Part shown: positions 10,690 to 24,282 of the stretch, in pieces
How the letters are laid out: each line of letters starts with the position of its first letter
Position numbering within the stretch: position 1 is the stretch's first letter
NCBI GenBank assembly: GCA_029531795.1
Contig: JAPEIS010000016.1
Location: 1 to 64,000, forward strand
From: Sclerotinia nivalis
Taxonomy: Eukaryota; Ascomycota; Leotiomycetes; Helotiales; Sclerotiniaceae
DNA length: 64,000 nt
Direction of reading: 5' to 3'
The notes under the pieces: generated by a model
The model's input: the letters and a program-made list of their open reading frames with translations, nothing else
Databases searched by the model: none
What the model was told of the DNA's origin: nothing
Position numbers and translations under genes: made by a program

Positions 10690-13600
10690 GATTATGTGTG
10701 TATGTGTATATAATATTTTTCGTCTTAGGTTTTTAGACCATAAATTCCTAATTGGGATAAAAGACGTTAGAGGAGGAAAACCTTTGGGTTTCTAACTAAT
10801 TAGACTAAGTTTATTAATATAATATATACTAAATGCTTCAATAGGGTTTATATGATTGTCGATACATATTGAGTTAATCCCTTTAGATAGATATTTCAAT
10901 TGTCTTTTATAATATAGAAAGATCCTTCGATTCTTAATCTACTTTTCTCTTCTTTATTATCGTAATCGAACTTTTTAATATAATTTTATATATAAAACTT
11001 TTTTTTTTTTTTTAAACTTTCCAAACCAAAACTCCAATACTTTATATAAAGAAAAACCTCAAAATAATATAAAAATAAAAAGATAATTTCAGTTTATAAT
11101 TGTATAGAGAATCGAGAATATATATCCTAATAGAATCTTGTAGATTTGAATCAGGCTGTTAGCTTCGTTGTTTCTTCTATACTTCCCAAAAGATAAGGGA
11201 TAGTTTTAGATAATAATAACTTTGAAAGAATCTTTTGAGTATTTCCGATTTTACAAAAATAAAAATAAAAAGGGGATTTTCTTTTCCTACAAGAATATAA
11301 TATATAAGTATCTTTGTAATTGAAGCGATTATAATATATTGCGAAATCGTTATATTGAGATCTAACTATTAGGATATATCCTAATATTACTCGATCAAAA
11401 GAAAGTATAATCGATTGATTGTTATAAGTTATAAAAAGATCATTATAGCTTAATGATACTATAATTGTTTATAACTTAGTTTTTGTTGATTTGGTAGTTG
11501 TCTTAGCAATTCTTTTCAAAAAAGCAAAAGTGCAAATAGAATTGAATAGAAAAGGGAGTATTGTTTCTTTTTTGGTTGTTATATTTGTTGTTTTATTCCT
11601 AGGGATATCTAAATGACTAAGGATCTATCGAATTCGAATTGAGTTAGAATAGGTATGTAGTAAACGAGATCTGAGAGGCCAAATAGTAATTAGAATATAG
11701 AAATCTTCGAATATAATTTATAAGGATCCTATTGAATGAATGCCCAATTGTATAACGATCTCTAGATTATTCAAGAAGATTCAAATATCTGTAGCAAACT
11801 TAGTTGAGGATAGTAATATTACAGTTTGAATACTTTTCAAAGCTATAATTGCTTCGATATCGAAGACCTCAGTATTATAATCAAATGAGAAAACTTGTTG
11901 ATCTATTTATAGATTATATTGATAAATCATTGAATCATCTTCTATAATATTATCCAAAGCTTCATTTTTCGAATTATCAAAGAAAACCTGCAAATCGCTT
12001 AATGGGATTATAGGTAGAAATCTTATGAAATCCTTAACTGCTTGTGCTTTTGAATGATCAAGAAGGTTATTAATTTGGGTTTTTATAGCAATATATAATT
12101 TTTTGATTCTTCAAAAAGAGAAAGCAATTGGATTGATATATTCAGTTTTTAGAAGAGCTAGAATTAGCCTTGAGAATCTTGAATTAATAGTTTTAGTTCT
12201 TTTGGCCAGAATGTTTTTGATTCGAATTCGAAGAGAATAGTTAGAATCAAGCCGAGTAGTTCGGATCGTGAAGCTTTGTGAAATCAGATTGAGTTCAATC
12301 TCGAAAGATATTAGATTTGATTCTTTAAACAAAGTAGCAATATTGGTTGTATAGAATATTGGGAGGATTGCTCGAATGTTGATCAATACAATCTTATTTA
12401 AAAGTTTCAAATGTCCCTTTACTTAGTTCGAAATTGTAGAGTGTGAGTTGCGTTTTCTAATTCGATTAGACCATCAGGTTTCGATTACAAAATAGTATTT
12501 TTTGAGAATATAGACTGTTGCTATTCGTTGAAGCAGAATTGAAGGGATACCTCGAATAGTCTTTCTAAGCGAATGTAGAGTGTTTACAATTGTGAAAATT
12601 TTAATTAATAGTATCTAAATATAAAGTTTGAAATCAAGTTCTCTATCGAAATAAACCCCTAACTATTTTAATAATCCTAGTTTTTCTGTAATGAAAAGAT
12701 TTTCTATATAAATGCTAAGGCTTTCAATATTTCTTTTGAAACCTTTGAAAAAATGGATTAATTCAGATTTCTTCGGATCAAAAGTAATGCCTTTTGATTT
12801 CCCTCAGTTCAAGGTTTCCGATTATAATTGATCACAATTCGATTATAAGTTTGAGAAGAATACTATTAAGATAATATCATTTATATATCCAAATCTTCGA
12901 ATAGAATTGCTTAGTCAAAACAAAGGGGCTATATAAAGTATAAAGAGAATAAACGAAATTGGAAAACTTTGTAATAAACTATATTTAATATTGATGTTGA
13001 GTCCTGTTTCGTTATCGAATCTAATACGAATCGATTGTTTTGTAGAGAACGATTGAATTTAGCGAACTAGATTATTAGGCTATCCTTGTTCTTTGAACCA
13101 AAGAATTAAATATTCTGAAAGAACAGTATCAAAAGCGCTTTTGATATTTATGGTTAGTAATATAGCTTTGGATTCTGAATTCAGGGTTATTTCTATATTA
13201 TGTATAAGACAGATTGAAAGGTTGATAAATGACCGAAGGGGAAGTGTATCACAGTGGTGGTAGGGTGCTTTAAGATATGATAATATTCTACGAAGGAGGA
13301 AGATAATGCTAGAAAGAGTATCGATTATATAAGGGATAGATACCTTAAACAACTATACAGACTAACTAGGAACGGGTTACGAATTTGTGATAGTATTCTC
13401 TTTCTCAAAGTCTAGTTTGTCCTTAAACTATTGATAAAACCTTTTGTATAACAATTATTCAAACAAAGTTTTGTTTAAACGCTCTAAATTCCTGAGTTGT
13501 AAGATCACCTTTCAAATTTTAAGATTGTTTTAAAATTTAAGATACTATTTTCCTATTCAAGCAAATTGTACTTTCTTTTTTATTGATCGTTGTAAAATCT
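10690..13600 (-). mobile_element. Decayed LINE, second copy, with RT remnant
   Basis: The 10690-12420 part is colinear with 8770-10447. It extends further upstream to an RT region: 13080-13352 reads as 90 codons including LLTINIKSAFDTVLSEYLI, matching the L(D)IKGAFDxV RT motif. The frame 12111-12410 corresponds to the region between RT and RNase H. Most other positions carry stops. This is a lineage distinct from the LINE at 35651-41619, judged by the lack of close nucleotide similarity. Confidence 0.6.
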
Positions 13601-13820
13601 TTGTAGAAGTTAAAATTAACAATAATACTGTAGTGTTTGAATGATTCAAGATTTATAATAGTGGTCCAGGTTTCTCGGAATGTAAATGGTGATAATCGAT
13701 CAGGGTCTTCTTATTACTTTTTAGATTTGATATTGATTGTTAGATTAATATGTAATATCTCTATTTGATTTGATAATAATAGCCATCTTCATTGTGGTTA
13801 TCAAATATACCTTCAAATAC

Positions 13821-15362
13821 TCATTTCTGAATTAGTTCTTCCTTTTTGTTTTCTCTTTCGAGGATTCTATCTTTTATAGTTTTCGATTCCGATTTGTTAA
13901 TTAAAGTTTGTTTTGGGAAATGAAGTTTTGGATATACTGGTTTTAACAACGAATAATAGAATACTAAGAAGATTTGTATATTTTCTAGTAATTCGATTAA
14001 ACAAATGTATAAATAAACCTTTATTATTTTATATAATCTGATCCATTTATCGTCGAGCTTTTTTGTTTTACAAGATATCTTCATATTTTTCGTATTCATA
14101 TATACTTTTTGTCTTTTTGTATATTATAATGAATCTGATCTATTTCGATTTGTATATTCCTTGTAGATTGCAATAGATTGTTTTGCAAAAACTCTGAATT
14201 GGTTTAGGATATATTCCATTCTATCAATTGTTTTGTTTTCTTTGAAGAATTTATATTTTTGAATTATTGTTATATCTAAAAGGCAGGGTTTACTAGATTC
14301 TATATTCAATTATGAATTAAAATTGTAGTTCGCAAAGAACAGCGAATAGTCTATTGTTTCAGAAACCAAGTTGTTTAAAACAAATTCTATTAGAAGTAAT
14401 TATTCCATTTAATCATTTTGATGAAAGTTTATGAATGTATACAAATATTGTTCCAAAATTGAATTGATTTATTCTATTTGGTTGTCTATCTGTAGATGAA
14501 ACGCTAAGTTGTATTTAAAGGCTATTCTTAATCGTTCAGAAAGCTGTATCCAGAATCCCAATACGAATTGTGTTCTTCGATCTAAAATGATATTTTCTAA
14601 TAGATTATATAATATATAAATACAATTGATGAAAGTATTAATAAATTCTTCTATTGTTAAAGATCTCGTATTTATAAAGTATTTCATTTTTGTTAATTTA
14701 TAAATAATCATTAATATATATTTGTATATTGAATTATAGTATTTACAATCTAGTAAAGGTATAATATAATCGATTGAAATATCTGATTATAATCGAAAAG
14801 GAACAAACAATAGTTTCAGGAATCCTGAAAGGGATGACTTTGGAGATTTTGTTTGAATACAGAATTCATAGGTTTGAATATAAGTATCTATTTCTTGATG
14901 CATCTGTAATCATCAATAGCTTTTGAAGACCAAATCAATAGTCTTCGTACAATTAGGATAGTCAGCGGAGCCTAACGAATGCATTCTGTATAAAATTTGT
15001 GTTTTCAATTTATCATTAGACAGAATCCAAAGTTTTTCACGATAATAGATCTTGTTATTGTAAATATAACAATCCTGTATAGTTATTCGTAAAACTTTCC
15101 TGAATTCTTTTAACTATTTGATTGTAAAAGGATTTTCGATTGTTGATATTAAATATTTAATTATATCTGATTTATTGTATATTGTATCAATAAGTTCGTT
15201 GATAGGCTTATCTTCAAATGGTATTGTTCAATTTGTTGTAATTAACGAGAAATCGGTAATAAGTTCTTTGTATAGATCTATATCGAATCTATTAGTAGAT
15301 AAAATGATATACTTTCGGTTTTTTAAGCGTTCGTTGTTGGGATTAAAGTTATCAGATCGATC
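13821..15362 (-). pseudogene. Ty3/gypsy pol remnant, integrase end
   Basis: The last third of a Ty3/gypsy polyprotein, read on the minus strand with stops. In order: a zinc-binding region (LKTQILYRMH near 15000, then a CEFC-like pair near 14880); the integrase core with LTKMKYFINTRSL at about 14690 and ILDRRTQFV at about 14580 (family SDRGTQF); then HLQIDNQIE at 14470-14495 (family HPQTDGQTE); and a terminal barrel KLDDKWIRLYKIIKVY at about 14050. Many arginine or glutamine codons have become stops or been replaced, consistent with C-to-T decay. Its upstream part is cut off exactly where the LINE tail begins at 15363. Confidence 0.75.
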
Positions 15363-18300
15363 TGATTGATTGATTGATTTAATTAACGTCTACATTGAAT
15401 CTAAGACTATTTAAGACGGCTGGGGGCCTTAAAAGCTCCTAACAAATGATATATAATGAAATACTGATCTAATAGACCGTAGCTAATACAAGATTGAATG
15501 GATGGAGATGGTTTTCATTTTATAATTTGAATAGGGGAAATGAAAACTAATCTTAAAGAACAAAGCCCGTCTTATAAATACTCTCGTATATATTAAGGGA
15601 ATATAACAAATGAAATAATGATTGTATTGATAGTTTTGGCCATATTGATCACGTGATTCGATTGACCATTTTGACCAAATTGACCAAATTGACCATATTG
15701 ACCAAATTAATCATATTGACCAAATTGACCAAATTAACCGGGTTGATTGGATTGATCACACTCTTCTTCTTTACTCATTCCTTTTTCGTTTTCCTTCTTT
15801 TCGATTGCTTCATTTTCTTTTTATTGTTTAGTAAAATGTTATGATCTAATAGCTATTTTCGTTGCTTCGATGAATTCGAGGGTTTTAATAATTCCTATTT
15901 TAATATGTAATAGGTATTTTATAGTGAATCGAGAGGTAGGGTTATCTTTATTGAATGTTCTTCTAATTGTTTTGTATAAAGGATAGTTGAGAAAAAAATG
16001 ATCAAGGGATTTTCTCTTTCTATATTTACATTTATCGTTTGATGAAATTCCGAATCGTTGTAAGTAGGATTTGAAATATCCGTGATCGATTTTAAGCTGA
16101 AACAAAGCGTTTATGGAGTTTCTTTTGGTGTTTTCTAGAATTCCGGTTTTTGAGTTAGTCTTCCAAGGGTATATTTTCGAATAAGCTGAATTAGATGAAT
16201 AGAGGAGGGTATTCTATTCTTCGGATTTCGTTCTTTTGATATCTATTTCTATTGAAGCAAAGTTGGTTTTGTTTGATGATGATCTTTGTTTTGTAGTTTC
16301 TTTTGTCAAAGTATTAGCCAATTCGTTTTTTTCAATAAAGGTATGCTTTGGAATTCAATTAAGGGAGATTTCAGCTTCTTTTCTAAAAAGAGTTTCTATG
16401 GCCTTGATTGTTTTAATTTGGTATATCTGGTCAGAAACATCAGAGGGTGTTTTCAATCGGTATAATCCGGTTTGATTGTCTGAGTAGATTTTGAATTTTT
16501 CGTTTGGTTGAGCAATGGAGTTAGCATATTCGATTGCTCTAATAATTCCAAAAAGTTCATTATTATAGATAAACTGATTCATTTTAATATTGATGATTTC
16601 CTAATGTAAAACCTAACCATTCGATAAAATAATTGTAATCCCGATTCCAATTCTGATTCTATCCAAAATGAATAAAGTATTAATATATATTGTAATAGTA
16701 TTTTTGTATCTATATTTAAATGTAAGATTATAAACAATTGCAGTATTCTCCTTTGTTAGTTTATTGATATTGATTTTGTATAGAGTATCCCTTTTCTAAG
16801 GAGAGAAGTGAAAATGATCGATTTTCTTTAAAATCAAAGGATCGATATCTTCTTCGATTGAATTCGTAATCTTCTCAAGTTGAGTAGGTTTAGGTAGTTT
16901 TCTTCGAGGGGTTATTATCGAGTTTTGATTTTCTTTTTCGGCAATTAATCTTTTGGAAATTAGATTAATAGGGTGGGAAGGTGAGATTTTCAATAATCTG
17001 AAAGTATATTATCTGATTTCAATATTTAATCTGATTTCCGGAAGGTACAAAGCAACTTCTGCTTTTATTGGTTTTATTAAAAAAGTTTTAAATACTTCTA
17101 ATATCTTTTGTAGAGCGAGATTCTGAAATAATTGAAAAATCTTTTTGAATTGGGCTTAATCTTTCCACCAAATGATTAATCTGTAATTAGCTATACTGGT
17201 AATATATACTATATAGAATTGCTTTAAAGTTTTGGGATTAAGTCCTTTTTCAATATTAACTAATCTGGCCATTCAATAAAAGGAGGTCTTAACTTGAGTA
17301 GTTCGGATTGTAATATGTTGTTTGAAATTGAGGCCGGGATCGAACCAAATATCTAGCCATCTAACTAATGATGAGGGTTGTACAATCTCAGAATTTGGGA
17401 GCTTGATTGAAGCCTCTTTAGTATATTTAGAAATGAAGAAGTGTATTAGCTCTGTTTTTGCTAAATCGAATTGAATGACGTTTTTCTTATCCAGAGTATA
17501 GATTTATTTCGTTGCTCTTTCAAGGGAAACGATATTCTTTTTCCAACTTGAAGAATGAGTAATCAAGGCTATATTATCAATATAAGAAAGATATTCAACC
17601 GAATTCGATTGAAAAAGATCTCGAATATAAATCAGGAAAAGAATTAATGATATAAGACTTCCTTGAAGGATTCCAGTATTGATTGATTTGAAGATTTCGA
17701 TCTGATTATCAAATGAAAGTTTAAATAGCCTTTCTTCCAAAAATGACGATATCCATACAATAAGACTAATTAGAAGATTGAAGTTCTTGTAAATATCTAA
17801 GAATCGATTCTTGGATATATAATCGAAGGCTCCTTTGATATCTAGGAAAAGAACTAAGGTTTTCTTCTTGATTTTTGTATTCCTTTCGATTTCGATGATG
17901 AATAAGATTATTGTATCGATAGCTGATTTCTTTTGTTTTCCGTCCATTTGGGAATGGTACAATAGATTCATAGTTTCGACTAGATAGCTGAATTTTTGAA
18001 CTAGGATTCTCTTATTTATTTTGCCTAAACAATTGAGAAGGGCAATAACCCTATATACTTTTGGAATAGTATAATCTAATTTCGAAGGTTTCTTGAGTAT
18101 CGCTTCAATAGCTTGTTTCCAACAAAAAGGATGATAATCAAAATCAATTAGATTGCTGAAAAAAATGAAAAAAGTTTTTGGGACTGCTTTATAAGCTCGA
18201 ATAACAATTTTCTAGGTGATTCCATCTAGGCCCAGAGTTTTTCTTTTGATTTTAGTTGAACAGGTATTAAGAAGTTCATTTTCCATGAGTTTAGATTAGT

Positions 18301-19428
18301 TCTATTTCTTCGATTGTTTGTATCCTTTCTATTTGGGTGTTGTAGTATTTGGAGGGGGAGGGAATAGAATAGATTTAAAAACTGAGCATTTCCCTTCGAA
18401 AAAGCTTTCGAGTTGAGAGGAATTAGATTGGATATTCGGAATCCTTTCGATTTGAAGATTTTTCGTATAGGATATTACCTTGAAGATCGTTTGGGTATCC
18501 TCTTTTTCAAGGAATTCGTTCCAATGATTCTTTTTTGCTGTTTTAATAGTTTGAAAGTAATGATTCTTTGTTGATTGGTAGATTTTCTTGAACATATCGT
18601 TTTCAGGGTATCGTTTAGCATTTTCATATTCATTTGCGAGTCGTTTCCGAAGAGCTTTTAGTTGTGAAGATCACCAGAGCTTTGCCTTTTTGGTTGATTT
18701 GATTCTTGGTATACTGATTTCAGCCGAATGAGTGATTATTTGGGTGAGTTCTATTATAGTTTTATCTAGTATTTGTTTTTGTTGATTTTTGTCGAAAAGA
18801 GAATTAAAAGAATTGGATTCTGAAATAGTGATATTAAGGTAATCGTTAGAATTCAGAATAGTTGAAGATGATAGCTTTGATTCGAGTGTATTTGTGAATT
18901 TGTCCTAATCCGTTTGTTTTGTATTGAATCTTGCTAACGGAGCGATATTTGTTGAACGGGTTTCAATGTCTTTCATTTCAAATAGGATCCCTAAATGATT
19001 TGATCCAAGGTTAGGAAGGACTTGTTAATTAATAATATTAAAGAATATCGCTTCAGTAGCTAAGGTAAGATCTAGAACGTTTGGATTTGTTATATTCGTT
19101 CGATAGAAGGTACTGATCCCTGCTTCATTAAAAAGGATGAGGTTATGATCTTCAAACCATTCGGCCAATTGGTTGGCATTTGAACTTTTGTTGGAAAAGG
19201 GGTTCCATCAAGGATAATGAGAATTGAAGTCCCCTGTAAGGATAGTATGATGAGAGAAAGGAGTATTGAAAAGGCATCTTTCGATAGTATAATCTTTCTC
19301 TTTAGCTTGATCAGCTTCGTTGTATATATTGAATAATTGAATCGTATGATTTCCCTGAATGATATCGATAATTTGAATGTCTGTATCTTTAGGAGAGTTG
19401 GGGGTTAGGGCTACTAGCGGTTTGAATC
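15363..19428 (-). mobile_element. Tad1-like LINE copy B, 3' segment (ORF2 RT to tail)
   Basis: This is the 3' two-thirds of LINE copy B. The parts are the end of the endonuclease (19430-18950), RT (about 18350-17500), RNase H (about 16900-16200) and a terminal Cys/His zinc-binding region (16105-15839), followed by a TTAATTTAATCAATCAATCA-like tail at 15363-15380. The longest open piece, 17504-17971, has FLDIKGAFDY and the RT catalytic box as YIDN instead of YIDD. RNase H is recognisable at 16355-16582. Stops are spread through all domains. It is colinear with copy A at 35651-39640 at high identity. Confidence 0.85.
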
Positions 19429-19637
19429 TGTTGGTATCGAAATAGTAAGGTTCAAAGTGTAAAGTACTTTAGTTTATTTGATAAAACTTGATTCTTCATT
19501 TTATTATTATTTATATTGAAAGAATGAACTCCTTAAATATATATTAAAAAAACTTGTACGGTCCTTTATAATCATATGATCTAATACGATTATATGATTT
19601 AACTACAATTCATAATTATATAATTGTGATCTTGACA
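19429..19637 (-). repeat. LTR of decayed Copia (3' LTR in element sense)
   Basis: 209 bases with TG...CA termini, matching 25497-25687. It contains AAAGTGTAAAGTACTTTAGT and an 18-base insertion relative to its partner at about 19585. Confidence 0.8.
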
Positions 19638-21494
19638 TTGACAACTTTCTAAAAAATCATATGATCTATATTCCTTCAATTCTTTAATCCTTTTTTTCCA
19701 TTTATTTCATCTCTTTGATAATGATTTTATTTGTATCGATTAGTTCTTTTAATATTTGATAGGATTTATCTTTAATTATAGTATTAACAGAATTCGATCC
19801 TTTATCGATCCATTTGATTTCAATGATTTCTTTTCGTTCATAGGATTGTCGTAACGAAAGAATATCGATTATAAGTCTCTTCTTTGCAGTAGAGTCTAGT
19901 TTGATGAGTAGCTCAAACAGTGAATTAGAATCAGTGTATACAAAGAAAGGGATCTGTTTTTCTGATTGAATAATAGTGTTAATAATACTTTTGATTGCAG
20001 CTCTTATATCAAAACCTAGAACTAATCTATATAATTCAGATACTAAAATGCTTCTTATTATTCTCTTGTATTTAATAAAGGACCAATGAACAATATTAAT
20101 ATTGTTATTCTTATTCATTAGACAAATCATATATCCAATCTGAGATAATATATCTACATTATTAGCAAAAGATATATCTATAAAAGCAATTACTCTTATA
20201 CTATTTAAATCAAATAGTACGAAAGTGAGTCCTCTTGATGGATTTTCCATTTGTTATTTAATAATTTTGTTGAGCTTCTTGATATTATTTTGTTTCGGGT
20301 TAATCATCTAGGTAGCGATTAAAAAATAATAAGAAACTTCTGATTGATAAACAGTAGTTATATATACTCCTCGAGTATATTGAGCGATATATTGATCTTT
20401 GAAGGTAATATTCATACGGATTTTATTTTTCGTTCCTTTCAAATCTGAGTTTTCTGATATAACTAATTTCAGATTATCATATTGTTTTTTTTGATTAAGG
20501 TAGAACTTGTTATCTTTCAAAGAGATTATATTCCTATTGAATTTGAAAAATGTATCTTCTAATAGATACTTTTGTTCTTTTACTATAAAATTCGCTTTTT
20601 CTAATTGTTCTTATTCTAATTTTGCGAATTCTTTATTAACTACAATAAACATATCGTTAATTTGTAATCTTATAATACCAAAGCCCTTTTTATTCGTATA
20701 TAATAAGCAAGGATCAAAGATTAATTGTATCATTCCTAGCTTTTCTTGATGATGGCTATAATATATTCCAAACTAATGGTTTCCGGCTTCCAGAACGCCG
20801 TATAATAGTTTGACAACATACCATAATACTCCTTTTGATAGCTTGAGTTCTATTAAGGGTCGAGTATAGAATATTCTATTCAGGTTTGTAACTGATTGTA
20901 TATATGTTTGTATAATATCTTGTAAAAGAACATCAGTTTTCATACTCTTTCTTAATATTGCTGCAAATACTATAATAATATATTACCCAACTCTTTGAAG
21001 TGTAAATGATTATATTAAAATACTAGTTTTTCCTTTATCATGATATACTTGGATCATTAATCTTGACTTTGAGAATGCTTTTTTTGTACCTTCATATTTC
21101 ATTTTATTAACAAATCGTGATCTAAAGATTCTTGTTTCTTTGGGGATATCATTTTCTTTAACTTCCTCGAAAACTCCATTTTCTATAAGCCTATCAAAAA
21201 TTTTTTAACATGATTCGATATATCGGGAAGGTGGATCTCCATTTTCGATGAATATTTCATCAAATGGATCTAAAAACTTTTCTTCTTCCATTTCTTAAAG
21301 GAATATTGTTATTTGGAGTAATGGTTTTTCGCTTGTTTTAATCTTATCATCGGAATTGATCAAATTGATTATATTGATCATATTAATCAAATTGCTCCTT
21401 ACCTTCTTTCAAAATCGAATTCTTAATTGTTCTTCTAATGATGATATTTTAGATTATAGCATTGATATTATTGGAAATATAAATTGCGGGGGAG

Positions 21495-21707
21495 TGTCAC
21501 GGGGTCCCCGTATATGGTATACGGAGACCGCTCGGGTTCCGACCCATAGGAGTCGGACCTCGGATAAGTGTAGGCTAGCCCCGGTCGGGGCTAGCGCTAC
21601 ATATAAATGTATTTAAGGAACCGTTCCTTCTATAGAAACGTAGCTCTTCGAGCTACGTCTTATCAATAAAAGTGATTTCTGTTATCCTGTCTGCTGCCTC
21701 CGTGATA
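21495..21707 (+). mobile_element. 213-bp solo LTR, copy 2
   Basis: Element TGTCACGG...CCGTGATA with a 5-bp target duplication GGGAG (21490-21494 and 21708-21712). It is identical, as far as I can read, to the inverted copy at 23008-23220. It carries AATAAA near its 3' end and hairpin arms such as GGCTAGCCCC/GGGGCTAGC, AAGGAACCGTTCCTT and TAGCTCTTCGAGCTA. The TG start, short inverted ends and 5-bp duplication favour a solo LTR. Confidence 0.8.
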
Positions 21708-23007
21708 GGGAGTTTCTATTACAATGATATCGTTGTCGTCATTATTATCAATTTCCTTATTGTTGATTTCTTCCAATTCTTCTGGTTCTGTTTCAGTATA
21801 AAATGATTATACAATAATAGATCTGAATCTTGTTGATCCATTTGAAAGTTGAATTGAGTATATTTCTCCTTCCATAATTAATAGTTTATAAGGTCCAATC
21901 CATTCTCCAGATCGATTGTCTCCTTTACCTTCTCTCTATACTAAAATATCAGAATTGATAAATAACACATAAATTTTTGAAATAGAAGATCCGTTTCGTT
22001 GTTTTAATATTTCCTATATTTGATATTCTATTCAGATCTTTTATACTTCTTTTATAGCTTTCCGAATAGCATTAATACATTGAACAATAGTTTCGATTGA
22101 TGGATTGATTTCATTCATTCGAGGATAAACACCGAATACTAATAAAATAGATATGATTCCATCAGGTCCTACTATATCATTTACAGCTTTGACAGCCATC
22201 TAAAGCAACATTGTATTCGTAAATTCTGTATCTTTGAATTTTTGATTCAATATAGTATAGGCTCTTCGGAATGGATAATGATAACATTCTACTATACCAA
22301 CAGAATTATATACTTTTATAGGTATACCCTTTGTAATAATAACCATTGCATTTGTATATTATATAAATTCTTTCGCTATAAAGTTCTTTCCTATATCATG
22401 GATAATATATTTGAATGATCCAATATAAACATCAATCCAGCATTCTTTAATTTTATCCTATATATACTTCGCAGAGATATTTTCTAATTATCGAATTGTT
22501 TGATAACAGATTGCCTCATTTATTATATAAAGAATGGATTTCCCATTGATATATATAATATCAACTATAATAGAATAATTGAATTTAATATTCTTAGATA
22601 GTATAAACTTGAATCTTCCGGACGATTTTCTATATTTTTGACAGTGTTCATAATATTTGGTAAGATATTTGATAACATTATAATCTTCTTTATAACCTAT
22701 TCGTTGTAGAATTCGATAGAATCTTTTTGCAAAAGGATGGCCGAATCGTTGATATAATTGACGAAATTCGATATTAGTTATATAGCATTCATTATATCGG
22801 ATTGATTCCTGAATAAATGTATTAATATTGATTTTCCAGATTAGGAAAGTATAATTAAATCATCGAATAACTGAATAGTTTTGTATTGGTGTAATTAATT
22901 TATTAATAACATTATTGTAAAAAATCTTGAGTCGATTTATATCTACTAAACTTAATAGAAATAGAATATCTACTTCAAGAATATGGAATTCTACTATTCC
23001 AAATAAT

Positions 23008-23220
23008 TATCACGGAGGCAGCAGACAGGATAACAGAAATCACTTTTATTGATAAGACGTAGCTCGAAGAGCTACGTTTCTATAGAAGGAACGGTTCCTT
23101 AAATACATTTATATGTAGCGCTAGCCCCGACCGGGGCTAGCCTACACTTATCCGAGGTCCGACTCCTATGGGTCGGAACCCGAGCGGTCTCCGTATACCA
23201 TATACGGGGACCCCGTGACA
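23008..23220 (-). mobile_element. 213-bp solo LTR, copy 3 (inverted)
   Basis: Reverse orientation of the same 213-bp element, with target duplication ATAAT at 23003-23007 and 23221-23225. It sits 1.3 kb from copy 2 inside the decayed Copia. The identity of the two copies shows recent mobility after the host element had already decayed. Confidence 0.8.
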
Positions 23221-24282
23221 ATAATAATGTAATAAAAAATGATTCTATTGAAGTTGCAATTCCTTTTTCAAATCTGATATTCGCTGTTCCAGTTGTTTTT
23301 GGATCGTATTCGATATAGGATATCTTTTGCTATACTTGATATTGACCGAATCCTACTATTGAAAGTCTTGCAGCCCCTGTATCGATATATATACCATAAA
23401 ACTCTTTATTAGTATAGATTTGTTCTTCATAGAATGATTCAATTTTAGCTTCTTTGGTTATTATATAACGAAAGGATTGATTGATTAATTGATTAAATAT
23501 TTCCCTTCCATTGATAGATCCTGAATTAATGAAGAAACTGTCGTCGATCTTCTCGTTATCGTTGAATTCTAGATCTGCGAAAAAGGCTCCCATCTCTTTA
23601 TCAAATTTGTTTTTATCATCGGTTGATTCCCTTTTATAGTTTATTAACCATTAATTGAAATATTGTTTAAAAATATGATTACTGCCTTTTCTAAACTTCG
23701 CTCTATATTGCTATTTGGATTCTTCTTGTTCTTTTTTCGAATATTTGATAAAACAACATCCTTTTTTTTGCAAATCCAGTATTTTAGATCACGGTTTCGA
23801 AAATTGTTTCGGGAATAAGAATCGTATCGATGATTATAATGGTATTTTCGATCAGTAAAGAATATTGAATCCTCATCTTTCTTATTAATCTTTTCCCAAA
23901 TATTAATGGATTGTTTCAATTGATTGATGAACTCTGATATATCCTCTTTTGTATCCATATATACTATACTACATGCCGGAATATCCTCACATACTTGCAT
24001 TAGTTGTATATAAAGATGTTTTGTTGAACGCATCTCTGGTTTAAACCTTAATTGTAGTTGACGTAGATCCTTAATCATTAATATCAAATAATCACTTAAA
24101 AGTTTGTCTTTGTTCTTCTTTTGAATCCTTTTTAGAATTGTATTGTTCCATTTGTATAGCATATAACAATTATATTGATCTCCTTCGAAATTTTGTTTGA
24201 CAAAAGTATATATTTCTTTGAAGGTAATTGGTAATTCTGTATAATTGATATAAAAGAATTCGAGTACACTTCTTTTAAACAT

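Larger units (their letters stand above)
19702..24282 (-). pseudogene. Copia Gag-Pol polyprotein, decayed
   Basis: Remains of a single Gag-Pol reading order on the minus strand. Gag-like 23644-24282 includes a degenerate knuckle region rich in basic residues. Protease is at 23330-23593 with YIDTGAARLS (family DSGA). The integrase region, 22980-21750, is full of stops. RT remnants lie around 21300-20308. RNase H is at 19702-20250 with FIDISFAN, SELYRLVLG and VYTDSNSLFELL segments, typical of Copia elements adapted in fungi. Nonsense and frame changes are numerous and two solo LTRs interrupt it, so no protein is expected. Confidence 0.75.

Noticed and set aside
15653..15844. Ile/Leu/Thr-rich 63-codon frame
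   Set aside because: It is a translation of a TTGACCAAA tandem stretch, not a transmembrane protein.
21356..21616. 86-codon frame crossing the solo LTR boundary
   Set aside because: Half of it is LTR sequence; the frame arises by chance across an insertion point.
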